Below are positions 10,232 through 17,967 of a stretch of DNA of 24,123 bases, one piece after another. A program made the translations under genes and the position numbers. Under the pieces are notes generated by a model. The model saw only the letters and a program-made list of their open reading frames with translations. It did no database searches and was not told the DNA's origin. Location of the stretch: the NCBI GenBank assembly GCA_964565375.1, contig CAZMEV010000045.1, forward strand, positions 1-24,123, read 5' to 3'. Source of the DNA: SLAN01 sp964565375 (GTDB lineage: Bacteria; Spirochaetota; Spirochaetia; DSM-27196; SKKC01). The stretch's first letter is position 1; each line of letters begins with the position of its first letter.

Positions 10232-10831
10232 ATGGCAATAAGTACGCATATTTTCGACGTTGCAATGCAGCCGCTGGAATTGGCCGGCTTCGCAAGAATG
10301 CGCAGGCATGTGCTCTCTGCGGTGCGGGGAGACGTTCTGGAGGTTGGTGCGGGGAGTGGGTTGAATTCCGTATACTATCCTTCATCCGCTATTTCGAGCC
10401 TTACTGTTACCGACCGTCAGGCGGATCGCGCGGCGCTGGCACGGGCATTTTCGCGCAGGCCGCTTGCCGACGCGCAGATTTCCATCGAGGACGCGGATCT
10501 CATGGCACTCCCGTTCGACGGCCGGCGGTTCGATACAATAGTTTGTACGCTGGTTCTGTGCTCGGTGCCGGACGTACATCGCGCTGCGCGCGAAATGATA
10601 AGGGTGCTTCGGCCGGGGGGCGTTATCCTCTTTATGGAACACATTCAGTCATCACGCCCCCGCGTGAAACCTTTCTTGGATACGGTGACGCCTGCGTGGC
10701 GGCGTATCGCGGACGGATGTCATCTGAATCGGAATACCCCTGCTCTGCTCGAGGAAGCAGGGCTGAAGGTCCATCTTGACCACATCTGGTTCGACGGGCT
10801 GCTGGTATCAGGATATGCGACAGTCGAGTAA
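10232..10831 (+). CDS. Class I SAM-dependent methyltransferase, METTL7/UbiE-like
   Basis: This is a 199-aa Rossmann-fold methyltransferase. SAM motif I is VLEVGAGSG at residues 35-43. The post-motif acidic segment is around SIEDADLMALPFDG, motif II around FDTIVCTLVLCSVPD, and motif III is RVLRPGGVILFMEHI. The C-terminal part, with TPAWRRIADGCHLNRNT and then LLEEAGL, resembles small METTL7-like enzymes that methylate small molecules or lipids. The substrate is unknown. Its end overlaps the next gene by 17 bases, placing it first in a four-gene set with an exported barrel-like protein, a lipoprotein and MsrA. No membrane segment is evident. Confidence 0.8.
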   Translation: MAISTHIFDVAMQPLELAGFARMRRHVLSAVRGDVLEVGAGSGLNSVYYPSSAISSLTVTDRQADRAALARAFSRRPLADAQISIEDADLMALPFDGRRFDTIVCTLVLCSVPDVHRAAREMIRVLRPGGVILFMEHIQSSRPRVKPFLDTVTPAWRRIADGCHLNRNTPALLEEAGLKVHLDHIWFDGLLVSGYATVE

Positions 10832-12245
10832 AGCACTGCAATCGAACACCACCGCACGCCTTACAGGCAGGGGTACATGGCCCCTCGTACCGTTCATCGT
10901 CGTCCTTGTACTCGTAGCAACTGTTCCGGTGGATCGCGCCGGGAGCTGGACGGAGGATTCCATTCGCCGGGGACTGCTTGAACGGCATGAAGCGGAAACA
11001 CCACTCCAGCCGGCGACCCCCGGTCGGGCGAGTGTTGCGCCCGATCTTATCCGTGGAAATCCGGCCTGGCATGCTGCCTCGGGCACGCGGCGGTGGGCCC
11101 ACGAAATCGCCCTTCCGCTCGGGCTTGCGCAGGTTGCCACATCGCCCCGTAACCCCGAACCGGCATTGGGTGAACCGGAGTCGTTCAACATACTCGCCCT
11201 GCTTGACTCCGCTCTGTACCCGACGCGCTACAACCCGGGTGAGCCCGACCTCTTCGATCGTATAGATATATCGCTGAGTGAAGCTGGGCTTTCAATAACG
11301 GGTTTTCTCGAGGGCGAAGACGAGCCGCAGCCGATTTCTCTTCGTGCCTACGGAGGGGCCCGTTCCCCGCGGCTCGCCTCCCAGGCCGTTATCCCCGATT
11401 CTTTTATCCGAGGACGGTTCGGAAGAAGCCCGTTCGCTCTCGAGTACGGGGTGTACTCCGGAGGTGTTGGAGTTGAGTCCACTCCCAGCGAGGCGCTCGA
11501 AGAGGATCTTGCCGCCGGAGCGCTGGCAGCCGACAGAGACTACGGCCTGGAGATGAACGCCGCGGCGCAGGCCGGGGTAACGCTCGCACCGGTCCTGTCC
11601 AATTCGTATTTGTTCCGGCGGGGTACGTTGACAACCGCCGTACGTGTTCTTTCGTTTTACGATATTGTCTGGGCAGAGGCAAACGCCTCCTACGATCTGC
11701 GTGTCGGCGATGAGGCAACGGTTCAGGCACTCAGCGGTGAAGCTGCGTACGGATACCCGGGAGAGGGCTTCGGTCTCGGCGCGCGGCTTGATATCGGCAT
11801 GCTGTACGAGCGCTCACGCTGGGCAGTTGGAGTCGGAGCCACCAATGCAGGCAGTGTCACCCGCCGTGTTGGGACAGCCGTGGATTATGACGCGGATTTC
11901 GAGGAAACTGAGGTCGATGTTTTCCAGCCCGCCTTCGCGCCGCGGGGAGAGGTGGCCACGATGTGGCGCCCTCGCGTCGGCACCGGAGAACTCACGCTCA
12001 TAACCCAGCTCTCAGCCGCCGAATACGTGTTTCCACGGGTCCGGTCCATATACGAACTCGGGCCGGTATTCCTTGCCGGAGCGTTTTCATGGGATGATGG
12101 TCCTGCGCTCCGGGTTTCGTACGGTATTACCCTCGGCCGAAACCAGGTCGAACTCTCTGCCACCAATCACCCGTATCCGTTCAGCGAACAGCGGGCAACC
12201 GGCTTCGAAGTGACGGTGCGCAGGCTCGGAAGGAGGCCTGAATGA
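10815..12245 (+). CDS. Exported protein of unknown function, probable outer-membrane beta-barrel
   Basis: I do not recognise a named family. With the ATG at 10815 the protein has 476 aa and a basic N-terminus. A hydrophobic stretch at about residues 22-37 (PLVPFIVVLVLVATVPVD) acts as a signal peptide or anchor. From about residue 150 on it has alternating polar/hydrophobic strands rich in Gly, Tyr, Arg and Phe (for example GFGLGARLDIGMLYER and RWAVGVGATNAGSV). They end near FEVTVRRLGRRPE, which fits a beta-barrel in the outer membrane. The last residue is not aromatic, so a classical barrel-insertion signal is missing or different. It overlaps the upstream methyltransferase by 17 bases and the downstream lipoprotein by 4 (ATGA). 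The frame is open from ATG 10776, but starting there would put extra residues before the signal. Confidence 0.6.
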   Translation: MRQSSKALQSNTTARLTGRGTWPLVPFIVVLVLVATVPVDRAGSWTEDSIRRGLLERHEAETPLQPATPGRASVAPDLIRGNPAWHAASGTRRWAHEIALPLGLAQVATSPRNPEPALGEPESFNILALLDSALYPTRYNPGEPDLFDRIDISLSEAGLSITGFLEGEDEPQPISLRAYGGARSPRLASQAVIPDSFIRGRFGRSPFALEYGVYSGGVGVESTPSEALEEDLAAGALAADRDYGLEMNAAAQAGVTLAPVLSNSYLFRRGTLTTAVRVLSFYDIVWAEANASYDLRVGDEATVQALSGEAAYGYPGEGFGLGARLDIGMLYERSRWAVGVGATNAGSVTRRVGTAVDYDADFEETEVDVFQPAFAPRGEVATMWRPRVGTGELTLITQLSAAEYVFPRVRSIYELGPVFLAGAFSWDDGPALRVSYGITLGRNQVELSATNHPYPFSEQRATGFEVTVRRLGRRPE

Positions 12246-13078
12246 CCCGAACCTGCAGAACAGTGCACCCACGATATCTTCTCGTTCCGCTTCTTTTTGC
12301 CTTTGTGCTTGCGGTCCTCGCAGGCTGTCGCGTCGACGGCCAGATTCGGGCATCCGATGATATCGCGCGCCGCCTGCCGGCGGGGGCCAGGGAGGGGAGT
12401 ATCGAACTGACCGAAATGGACGGTGATGACAATGAAATTCCGAGTGATTGGTACCATAACAACGAAGACGGCACTCACGCGACATTCCGCGTGTATCTGA
12501 CCCCGCCTCGCGACGTTGAAGAGGCCATTGCCGCGAAAATAGCGGAAGGTAACGCCGACGACGACAAGCTGCGACCCGATGACGGCCCGTTCCAGCGCGC
12601 ACGCGTTGTCGATTTCGATATCCCGGGAGGCGGGGATGCGCTCGACTTCGTGGCATTCGACGCGGGCCTTGAAATCCGGCATACCGGCACGGTCGGGGAG
12701 TTTCTGAGCCCGAAACTGCTGGTGTTTGTTGCGGAAGAAGATGTCGAGAACATATATAAGGCTGCCGATGACTCGAATAACTCTGATGATCAGGACGATC
12801 CGGATGAGCCCAAGTCGGTGCAGGTGGCCTCAGTGGAGCTTGAGCGCTCGATCAAACCTGGCTCGCCGGTATCTCTTTCGCTGCGTGAAATGGTAGAGCG
12901 CGGTGACGACGCCTTTGGCATTATTGAGCAGGGCCGGTTCCAGATCGGGGTCGTTTTCGGCGCAGGGGTCATTGCCGAGAACAATGGCTCGAATATTTCA
13001 TGGCCCGAAGAGGTGTCGTGGAGGATTTCTGATATTACTCTTATCGTAGGTGCGACGCCGTACGAGGCGTTCCGCTGA
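12242..13078 (+). CDS. Hypothetical lipoprotein
   Basis: This is a 278-aa predicted lipoprotein of unknown function. The n-region carries several arginines, the hydrophobic core is YLLVPLLFAFVLAVLAG, and the lipobox is LAGC with C29 as the expected lipidated cysteine. The mature part is acidic, with an Asp/Asn-rich run around residues 180-195 (DDSNNSDDQDDPDEP) that could bind cations or act as a spacer. The body looks mostly beta-stranded. No catalytic motif is recognised. The start overlaps the stop of the barrel-like gene (ATGA) and its stop touches the next possible start (TGATG). The barrel-like protein and this lipoprotein are therefore likely made together and may form an envelope complex; that partnership is inference. 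Confidence 0.75.
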   Translation: MTRTCRTVHPRYLLVPLLFAFVLAVLAGCRVDGQIRASDDIARRLPAGAREGSIELTEMDGDDNEIPSDWYHNNEDGTHATFRVYLTPPRDVEEAIAAKIAEGNADDDKLRPDDGPFQRARVVDFDIPGGGDALDFVAFDAGLEIRHTGTVGEFLSPKLLVFVAEEDVENIYKAADDSNNSDDQDDPDEPKSVQVASVELERSIKPGSPVSLSLREMVERGDDAFGIIEQGRFQIGVVFGAGVIAENNGSNISWPEEVSWRISDITLIVGATPYEAFR

Positions 13079-13107
13079 TGGCCGTCAATCGTGACGAAGA
13101 AGCTGTG

Positions 13108-13113
13108 AAGGAG
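13108..13113 (+). promoter_or_regulatory. Shine-Dalgarno of msrA (decides the start)
   Basis: AAGGAG lies nine bases before the ATG at 13123 and inside the reading frame that could start at 13078. It favours 13123 as the true msrA start, since the 13078 ATG only has the end of the upstream coding sequence before it. Confidence 0.75.
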
Positions 13114-13122
13114 AAGATTACT

Positions 13123-13623
13123 ATGACTATTACACTTGGTGGAGGCTGTTTCTGGTGCCTGGAGGCTGTGTACAAGCGTGTCGAGGGCGTGCGATCGGTT
13201 ACCTCCGGCTATGCAGGCGGGCATGTGGAAAATCCGACCTACGAAATGGTGTGTACCGGGACCACAGGGCACGCGGAAGTTGTGCGGGTAGATTTTGACG
13301 AGCAGACGGTTTCGCTCGATGATATACTCAACGTGTTCTGGAAGGCTCACGATCCCACAACAAAGGACCGACAGGGGCACGACGTTGGCCCGCAGTACCG
13401 CTCCGCCATATTCTACGAAACCGAGGAGCAGCGGCGCACCGCCGAACGCAGCCTGCGTGCCGTGGACGAGCTTCTTGATGCACCGGTGGTGACCGAGATC
13501 GAACCACTGGATACGTTCTATCCAGCCGAGGATTATCACCATGATTATTTCGACAATAACCCGCGGGCGGGCTACTGCCGGGTCGTCATTGAGCCGAAAC
13601 TTAAAAAGTTGGGGATGAATTAA
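13123..13623 (+). CDS. msrA: Peptide methionine sulfoxide reductase MsrA
   Basis: MsrA reduces the S-epimer of methionine sulfoxide in proteins or as the free amino acid. The active-site motif GGCFWC is at residues 7-12, with C9 as the expected catalytic cysteine. The segments GYAGG, TGHAEVVRVDFD, FWKAHDPTT and GPQYRSAIFY are typical of the family, as is FYPAEDYHHDYF. The protein is 166 aa, a single MsrA domain with no MsrB fusion and no signal peptide, so it should act in the cytosol. The resolving cysteine is not obvious, apart from one near the C-terminus in AGYCRV. The frame is open to an ATG at 13078, but a strong AAGGAG site supports 13123. It is the last gene of a four-gene set behind the barrel-like protein and the lipoprotein. 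Confidence 0.95.
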   Translation: MTITLGGGCFWCLEAVYKRVEGVRSVTSGYAGGHVENPTYEMVCTGTTGHAEVVRVDFDEQTVSLDDILNVFWKAHDPTTKDRQGHDVGPQYRSAIFYETEEQRRTAERSLRAVDELLDAPVVTEIEPLDTFYPAEDYHHDYFDNNPRAGYCRVVIEPKLKKLGMN

Positions 13624-13681
13624 GCCGGAATGTCACAGCGCTTTGCGCACGTGAGTCCGTATGTGACGTGAATGCTTTGAT

Positions 13682-13710
13682 TTGACAGGGCATATCCTTT
13701 GGGTTACTCT
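13682..13710 (+). promoter_or_regulatory. Sigma-70-type promoter for the M23 peptidase gene
   Basis: A perfect -35 TTGACA (13682-13687), a 17-base spacer and a -10 TACTCT (13705-13710, 4 of 6 matches). Transcription would start near 13717, leaving a leader of about 37 bases with GGAG at 13744-13747 before the ATG at 13754. Confidence 0.7.
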
Positions 13711-13753
13711 TTGATGCTGTAATAGCATGGTCTGGTCTATGACGGAGTCTTGA

Positions 13754-14782
13754 ATGGGGCAAAATGAATCCTCGACACAATCATCGCCGCGTTCAACCTA
13801 TGTCGTCCGGACACTCGTACGAGTCTACCATTCGGTGAGGGGTTCGTTGCGTTCGGTAAAGCGCCTCCTGCGTCGGCGCTTCACGGTCATGGTGGTGCCC
13901 CATTCGGCAAAGAGTCCGCTGAACTTCACCGTAGGCTTTCTCGGTCTGGCCTTTTCTGTGGTGTTCCTTATCGGGGTAGCGGCAAGCTCTGTCTGGATGT
14001 TTCAGGAGGGCATGGAGCGCCGGCAGGAGCTCAGTGAACGTGAAGATGAGCTGTATCGGCTCCAGGCAAGCGTTGACAGCCTTCGCGACGATATTGGTGA
14101 TTTGTTCTCCAGCGCGCGCAACTTTGATTCGGTGTTAAAGAATGTGCTCTCTCATATTCCCGGCAATGCCGCCGGATCGACGGAAGCGGAATACGTTGGT
14201 CTGTCTGAAGATAGACTCGGAGGTACCGCTTCCGATGATGCAGAGGTTCTCGAACGTCTCTCTGCCCTTCTATCCTCAGCCGGAAAACCGTTGCATGAAG
14301 TCGCTGCCGCCGTAAACAATAAAGAACGGGTGTTTTCCGAAATACCGATCGAATGGCCCATTGCCGGGGGACGGGGAATCGTTACCCACGAATGGGGACC
14401 TAATATCCATCCCTTTTACGGCCGTTGGTATATGCACACCGGAATTGATATCGCTCATGGTGGGAGTAATGTCCCGCTGGTTGCGACTGCCGATGGTACT
14501 GTCGTTGAAACCGGTAACCAGGAATTCGGCTACGGTCTGTATGTGGATATCGAGCATCGATACGGGATTCGAACCAAACACGCGCATTTGAGTCGAATCG
14601 ACGTAAGCGTCGGAGACACGGTTGAGCAGGGTGATATCATTGGCATTCTTGGTAGCACCGGTATGTCCACCGGGCCGCATGTCCACTATGAGATCATTGT
14701 GGGTGGGCAGAATGTTGATCCTGCCGGATATCTCACGATAAACAACGATTTTCGGCGCCGGACGACTCGCCGCGTTCGATAG
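13754..14782 (+). CDS. Membrane-anchored M23 (LytM-type) peptidase
   Basis: This is a 342-aa protein with a basic cytoplasmic N-terminus and a membrane helix at about residues 57-82. A short coiled coil follows at about 86-120 (ERRQELSEREDELYRLQASV), then a linker and a periplasmic M23 domain from about 198 on. The zinc ligands expected for the family are present: H228 and D232 in HTGIDIAH, and H311 in TGPHVHYE. The histidines thought to assist catalysis are also there (H278 in AHLS, H309). It is therefore probably an active peptidoglycan endopeptidase or a cell-division/elongation factor rather than an EnvC-like degenerate activator. The N-terminal FTVMVVPHSAKSPLNF segment before the membrane helix resembles spirochaete M23 proteins. 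It has its own promoter and a GGAG site six bases before the ATG. Confidence 0.92.
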   Translation: MGQNESSTQSSPRSTYVVRTLVRVYHSVRGSLRSVKRLLRRRFTVMVVPHSAKSPLNFTVGFLGLAFSVVFLIGVAASSVWMFQEGMERRQELSEREDELYRLQASVDSLRDDIGDLFSSARNFDSVLKNVLSHIPGNAAGSTEAEYVGLSEDRLGGTASDDAEVLERLSALLSSAGKPLHEVAAAVNNKERVFSEIPIEWPIAGGRGIVTHEWGPNIHPFYGRWYMHTGIDIAHGGSNVPLVATADGTVVETGNQEFGYGLYVDIEHRYGIRTKHAHLSRIDVSVGDTVEQGDIIGILGSTGMSTGPHVHYEIIVGGQNVDPAGYLTINNDFRRRTTRRVR

Positions 14783-14919
14783 ACGGTGGTTGACGGCGAG
14801 GCGGGGTCTGCACGGCTTCATATCGATTCACGCCTCAAGCCCCTTATAGCGTATCAGCCGTTACCAATCGCTCTGAAGCCCGAGTCCCTATTGCTCAGAA
14901 GTTGGAGTTCAATACGTAG

Positions 14920-15762
14920 TTAGAGTTCGATAAGCGAATCGACGTGGTGGACGAGGAGCCGTAATCGTTGCTCGCGTATCTGTGTTTTTCGCTCCGTTCG
15001 CCAGGCTTCTGTGCGTTCTGCGTCCATTCCGTCGTGTCGAAGCGACTCATTGGCCACGAAATCGACCATCCCTTCGAGCAATACCGCATCTCCCCGGCGA
15101 TACTCACCGGAGCGAGGCTGAATGCACCAGTCTGAGCCTCCGAAACTCACGATACCGAATCCTTCCTGCTCGGCAGCTGCAAGAAAGCGACTTGCCCCGC
15201 GGCTTCCGGCGATCGGTTTTCCTTCGAAGGTTCGCTCATCCATGGACCGGTCATAAAGCGCGAGCATCCTGTTTTCATACTCTTCGTCCTGTGACTGTGG
15301 AAAGAACTCAGTACGTCCGTTATAGGTGAGACTCGTGTACACCATTCCCTGACCGCCGAGTAGCCGGCGAAAGGCCTGAAGAAGCGCCGCCGGGGGGAAT
15401 TCATCGACAAATGAGTGAGCAGTAACAGCCGATACTGTGCTCACAAGTCCGTCGGTTTGCGCATCGAAGAGGCTGTGACAGGCGAATGAGAGGCGCCGTT
15501 GATCGTATTCCTTTGAAACACTGTCGGCTACCGCTATAGCCTCACAATCAGTATCGAGCCCGATCACCTCGCAATCCGCGTCCGGAAGGGCCGCGACGAG
15601 GCGTCGAGCCATGGCTCCGGTTCCCGTCCCCGCATCGAGGACGGAAGCTTTCGGAGTACTGCGCAGATAGTGCAGAAACAGTTCAAAAGTCTTATGATCG
15701 CGCGAGCGTTCGTCGGCTGCCCGTTTAGCCTCGAGAAAGTCTGTGAATGATGCAATACTCAT
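14920..15762 (-). CDS. SAM-dependent methyltransferase
   Basis: This is a 280-aa class I methyltransferase of unknown substrate. SAM motif I is VLDAGTGTGAMARRL from residue 41. The acidic residue after beta-2 is in EVIGLDTDCEAI, a motif II-like region lies at VSAVTAHSFVDEF, and then LLGGQGMVYTSLTYNG. The C-terminal third (about 170-280) is charged, with many Arg and Glu, and may form the substrate lid. It is divergent from the CDP-alcohol phosphatidyltransferase gene with only about 46 bases between the likely starts, so shared regulation is possible. It is separated from the M23 gene by 137 bases (14783-14919) in which I see no terminator or small gene. No clear ribosome-binding site precedes the ATG. 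Confidence 0.8.
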   Translation of the reverse strand: MSIASFTDFLEAKRAADERSRDHKTFELFLHYLRSTPKASVLDAGTGTGAMARRLVAALPDADCEVIGLDTDCEAIAVADSVSKEYDQRRLSFACHSLFDAQTDGLVSTVSAVTAHSFVDEFPPAALLQAFRRLLGGQGMVYTSLTYNGRTEFFPQSQDEEYENRMLALYDRSMDERTFEGKPIAGSRGASRFLAAAEQEGFGIVSFGGSDWCIQPRSGEYRRGDAVLLEGMVDFVANESLRHDGMDAERTEAWRTERKTQIREQRLRLLVHHVDSLIEL

Positions 15763-15808
15763 TGTTGGACCACACCGGCGATTTTACGCTATGTTCTCGG
15801 AAAGTTCC

Positions 15809-16993
15809 ATGGCAGAGTTTCCGATTTCCGCGCCTTATGGTGGCGCGCGCCCAGTTCTATCCAGACTTCTCGTCGCCCTTGCAGGGTATACGCTTACCGG
15901 AATACTGGCCGGAACGACGCTGTTACGTCTCGCCGGACTCGGTGAGTACCATCTTGTTGCCTGGAATAGCGCATATGCAGCTGTGATGCTCGTTCATGCA
16001 GGGCTGGCTGTGTACATGCTGTACAAGCGCGGCCTGCGCGCTGCCACTCACGGTTTCGACGACAGTGTGATTGGCCCACAGACGCCGGTACTGAGTGAGG
16101 GTACATTGCTCCTGGGGCCAGGTAACCATATTACCTTGATCAGGGGTGCGCTTAATTCAGCATGTGTGGCATTTGCTGTTATACCTCCCGAATCGTCCTG
16201 GCACTTCGCGCCGTTTTTTCTGTACATTTTCAGCATTGTGCTCGACTTCTTTGACGGTTTCGTCGCACGTAAGACTGCGACTACGAGTGCGTTCGGAGAG
16301 GCTGTTGAGCAGGAGTTCGACTCTATTGGGGTAATCGCTGCAAGTGCTGTTGCCTGGAGCTGGGGAGCGCTTCCGTTCATATACCTTCTTGCTGCCCCCG
16401 TTCGTACCTATTATGTCGCGGGCGCGTGGTTGCGTGTTCGCGCCGGGAAGCCAATGTACCCACTGACTCCGACAATCAGCGGTCGTGTCATCGCGGGCCT
16501 GTACATGGGCTTTCTTTGCGTAGCGCTCATTCCCGTAATTCCCGAACCGCTCCTGTCCGCTGGTGCACCATTCTTTCTGCTCGCGCTGATCGCAGGCCTA
16601 TGTCGCGACTGGTTCGTATCAACCGGGAGACTGGACATAGCCGGTAGCACATATCGCAGGTTACAATCCTGGTTCGATGCGGTCGTGCTCGGGTGGGTGC
16701 CTGTTGTTGTGCGCGTTACTGCTGCTGTGCTGCTTGTACTTGTCGGCTTATCGCTCGGCGGTTTGTGGTCAGTTTCTCTGTACGCGCCGGCTCTTCTGCT
16801 TGTCCTGGGACTGGCGGGCAGAATCGCGGCTCTCGGCACCCTTGCCCTCATAGCTCTGCACATCTACCCCACGTACCTGTCCGGTCCCATTCCCGTTCTT
16901 GCGTTCGCCCTTGCTGTCCTGATCGTTATTCTCGGGACCGGCAGTTTCAGTGTTGCAAGACCCGAGGAATACCCGTTTGCGCGCCGGATCTGA
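15809..16993 (+). CDS. CDP-alcohol phosphatidyltransferase with DoxX-like C-terminal membrane domain
   Basis: This is a polytopic membrane protein of 394 aa, about twice the usual family size. Family enzymes join a CDP-activated lipid to an alcohol to make phospholipids. The family motif is DxxDGxxAR(x)8Gx3Dx3D. It is present as D146-FF-D149-GFVAR, then G163, but the third aspartate is E167 (GAG at 16307-16309), with the last at D171. An upstream NHITLIRG helix also fits. About 100 N-terminal residues with two or three membrane helices precede this core. The C-terminal ~90 residues (ending GTGSFSVARPEEYPFARRI) look like a DoxX-type four-helix module. The start at 15809 has GGAAAG six bases upstream; ATGs at 15743 and 15791 are alternatives, and 15743 would overlap the divergent gene. 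The product lipid is unknown. Confidence 0.8.
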   Translation: MAEFPISAPYGGARPVLSRLLVALAGYTLTGILAGTTLLRLAGLGEYHLVAWNSAYAAVMLVHAGLAVYMLYKRGLRAATHGFDDSVIGPQTPVLSEGTLLLGPGNHITLIRGALNSACVAFAVIPPESSWHFAPFFLYIFSIVLDFFDGFVARKTATTSAFGEAVEQEFDSIGVIAASAVAWSWGALPFIYLLAAPVRTYYVAGAWLRVRAGKPMYPLTPTISGRVIAGLYMGFLCVALIPVIPEPLLSAGAPFFLLALIAGLCRDWFVSTGRLDIAGSTYRRLQSWFDAVVLGWVPVVVRVTAAVLLVLVGLSLGGLWSVSLYAPALLLVLGLAGRIAALGTLALIALHIYPTYLSGPIPVLAFALAVLIVILGTGSFSVARPEEYPFARRI

Positions 16994-17002
16994 ACACGGC
17001 AG

Positions 17003-17103
17003 TACCGCCGGGCTCGAGCACTACCGCCGGAGCCGAGGACGACAGCGGGGCCCGAGCACTACCGCCGGAGCCGAACAGTACCGCCCGCCCGAGCCCGGCG
17101 GTA
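17003..17103. repeat. Long inverted repeat with internal direct repeats between convergent genes
   Basis: Perfect 14-base arms TACCGCCGGGCTCG (17003-17016) and its complement (17090-17103) enclose 73 bases. Within this, a 22-base direct repeat beginning CGAGCACTACCGCC occurs at 17015-17036 and 17053-17074. The element fills nearly all of the 116 bases between the phosphatidyltransferase and YceI stops. It could stop transcription from both sides, but neither side has a T-run, so the terminator role is only a guess. Confidence 0.75.
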
Positions 17104-17109
17104 AGGTAA

Positions 17110-17868
17110 TTATGCCTCTTCCCGCCTTGCTACAAAGTTCAGCCGGAGTTCAACCGAATCATCCACACTCGCGACAACAGATCCGCCTCCGACGTAGGGT
17201 ATTGAAATATCAAACTCATCCCAGGTTATGACCGTGGAAGCGGTACCTGCGATTTCCTCCTCAGAGTCGATTTGTATTTCCATATCGAACATGACCGTTG
17301 AGGTAACGTCCCGTATGGTAAGATCACCGGTAACTTCCAGGTTCAATACGTCTCCGGGCTCGAAGCTGTCGGGAGTACCCCGTACTTCCGTGGGATTAAA
17401 CGTTGCAAACTCGAATTCGTCCTGTCCCGATTCAAGAATAAAGGCACGGATAACGGTATCCCGTTCGGCGTCGCTGTAGTTCGGATTCTCCGCTTCTATA
17501 TCGAAGCTTCGGCTTCTTGTTCGAATAGCCCGCACGTTAATCTCGAACTGGCCGATATCGACTGTTCCTTCTTCAAACGAGAGCACAACAGAACCATCCA
17601 ATTGATCGGTAATGCCTTCGACCAAATTTTCCCGCCCGAAGATAACCTCTTCAATCAGGAATTGAGCCTCCGACTGTCCGTCACCGGTGACAACACCGTA
17701 TTGAATCGACCCTATGCGTCGTTCTTCCGGGGCCATTCGCTCGGCGGCGACGTCGCGTGTAGGCTCGCCGGTTCCTGCTCGAATGCCTGCGTAGATACGC
17801 AGCCCCAGCGCTGCCACAACCAATACTCCCGCTACGCCGAGTACGGATACGATAAGCTTCTTTTTCAT
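17110..17868 (-). CDS. YceI-like protein with N-terminal membrane anchor
   Basis: YceI-family proteins are lipocalin-like periplasmic barrels, and some bind polyisoprenoid chains. This one is 252 aa. A lysine-rich start and a hydrophobic helix at about residues 5-28 (KLIVSVLGVAGVLVVAALGLRIYAG) would export or anchor it. A beta-rich domain runs from about 55 to the end, with family-like segments such as GTVDIGQFEINVRAIRT, NLEVTGDLTIRDVTSTVMFD and the closing VELRLNFVARREEA. The start ATG at 17868 has AGGAG two bases upstream. The frame continues to 17931, but the signal-like sequence begins at 17868. It follows the polyprenyl synthase gene by 99 bases on the same strand, a context that fits isoprenoid binding. 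Confidence 0.8.
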   Translation of the reverse strand: MKKKLIVSVLGVAGVLVVAALGLRIYAGIRAGTGEPTRDVAAERMAPEERRIGSIQYGVVTGDGQSEAQFLIEEVIFGRENLVEGITDQLDGSVVLSFEEGTVDIGQFEINVRAIRTRSRSFDIEAENPNYSDAERDTVIRAFILESGQDEFEFATFNPTEVRGTPDSFEPGDVLNLEVTGDLTIRDVTSTVMFDMEIQIDSEEEIAGTASTVITWDEFDISIPYVGGGSVVASVDDSVELRLNFVARREEA

Positions 17869-17967
17869 AACTCCTGTAAGATACTGCCCCGGCGAAGATC
17901 GGACAAAAATATTTACCGGAAACGGACGCACGTCCGCCGCCCGCCCGCGATATTCCGGCTGGTGGTA

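Noticed and set aside
10154..10309. N-terminal extension of Hsp33 to 10309
   Set aside because: It would overlap the divergent methyltransferase start and has no Hsp33-like sequence.
13078..13122. msrA start at 13078
   Set aside because: A strong AAGGAG site lies nine bases before the ATG at 13123, and MsrA similarity begins there.
13624..13681. Terminator after msrA
   Set aside because: GTCACA/TGTGAC and GCGC pairs are present, but the stems are weak and no T-run follows.
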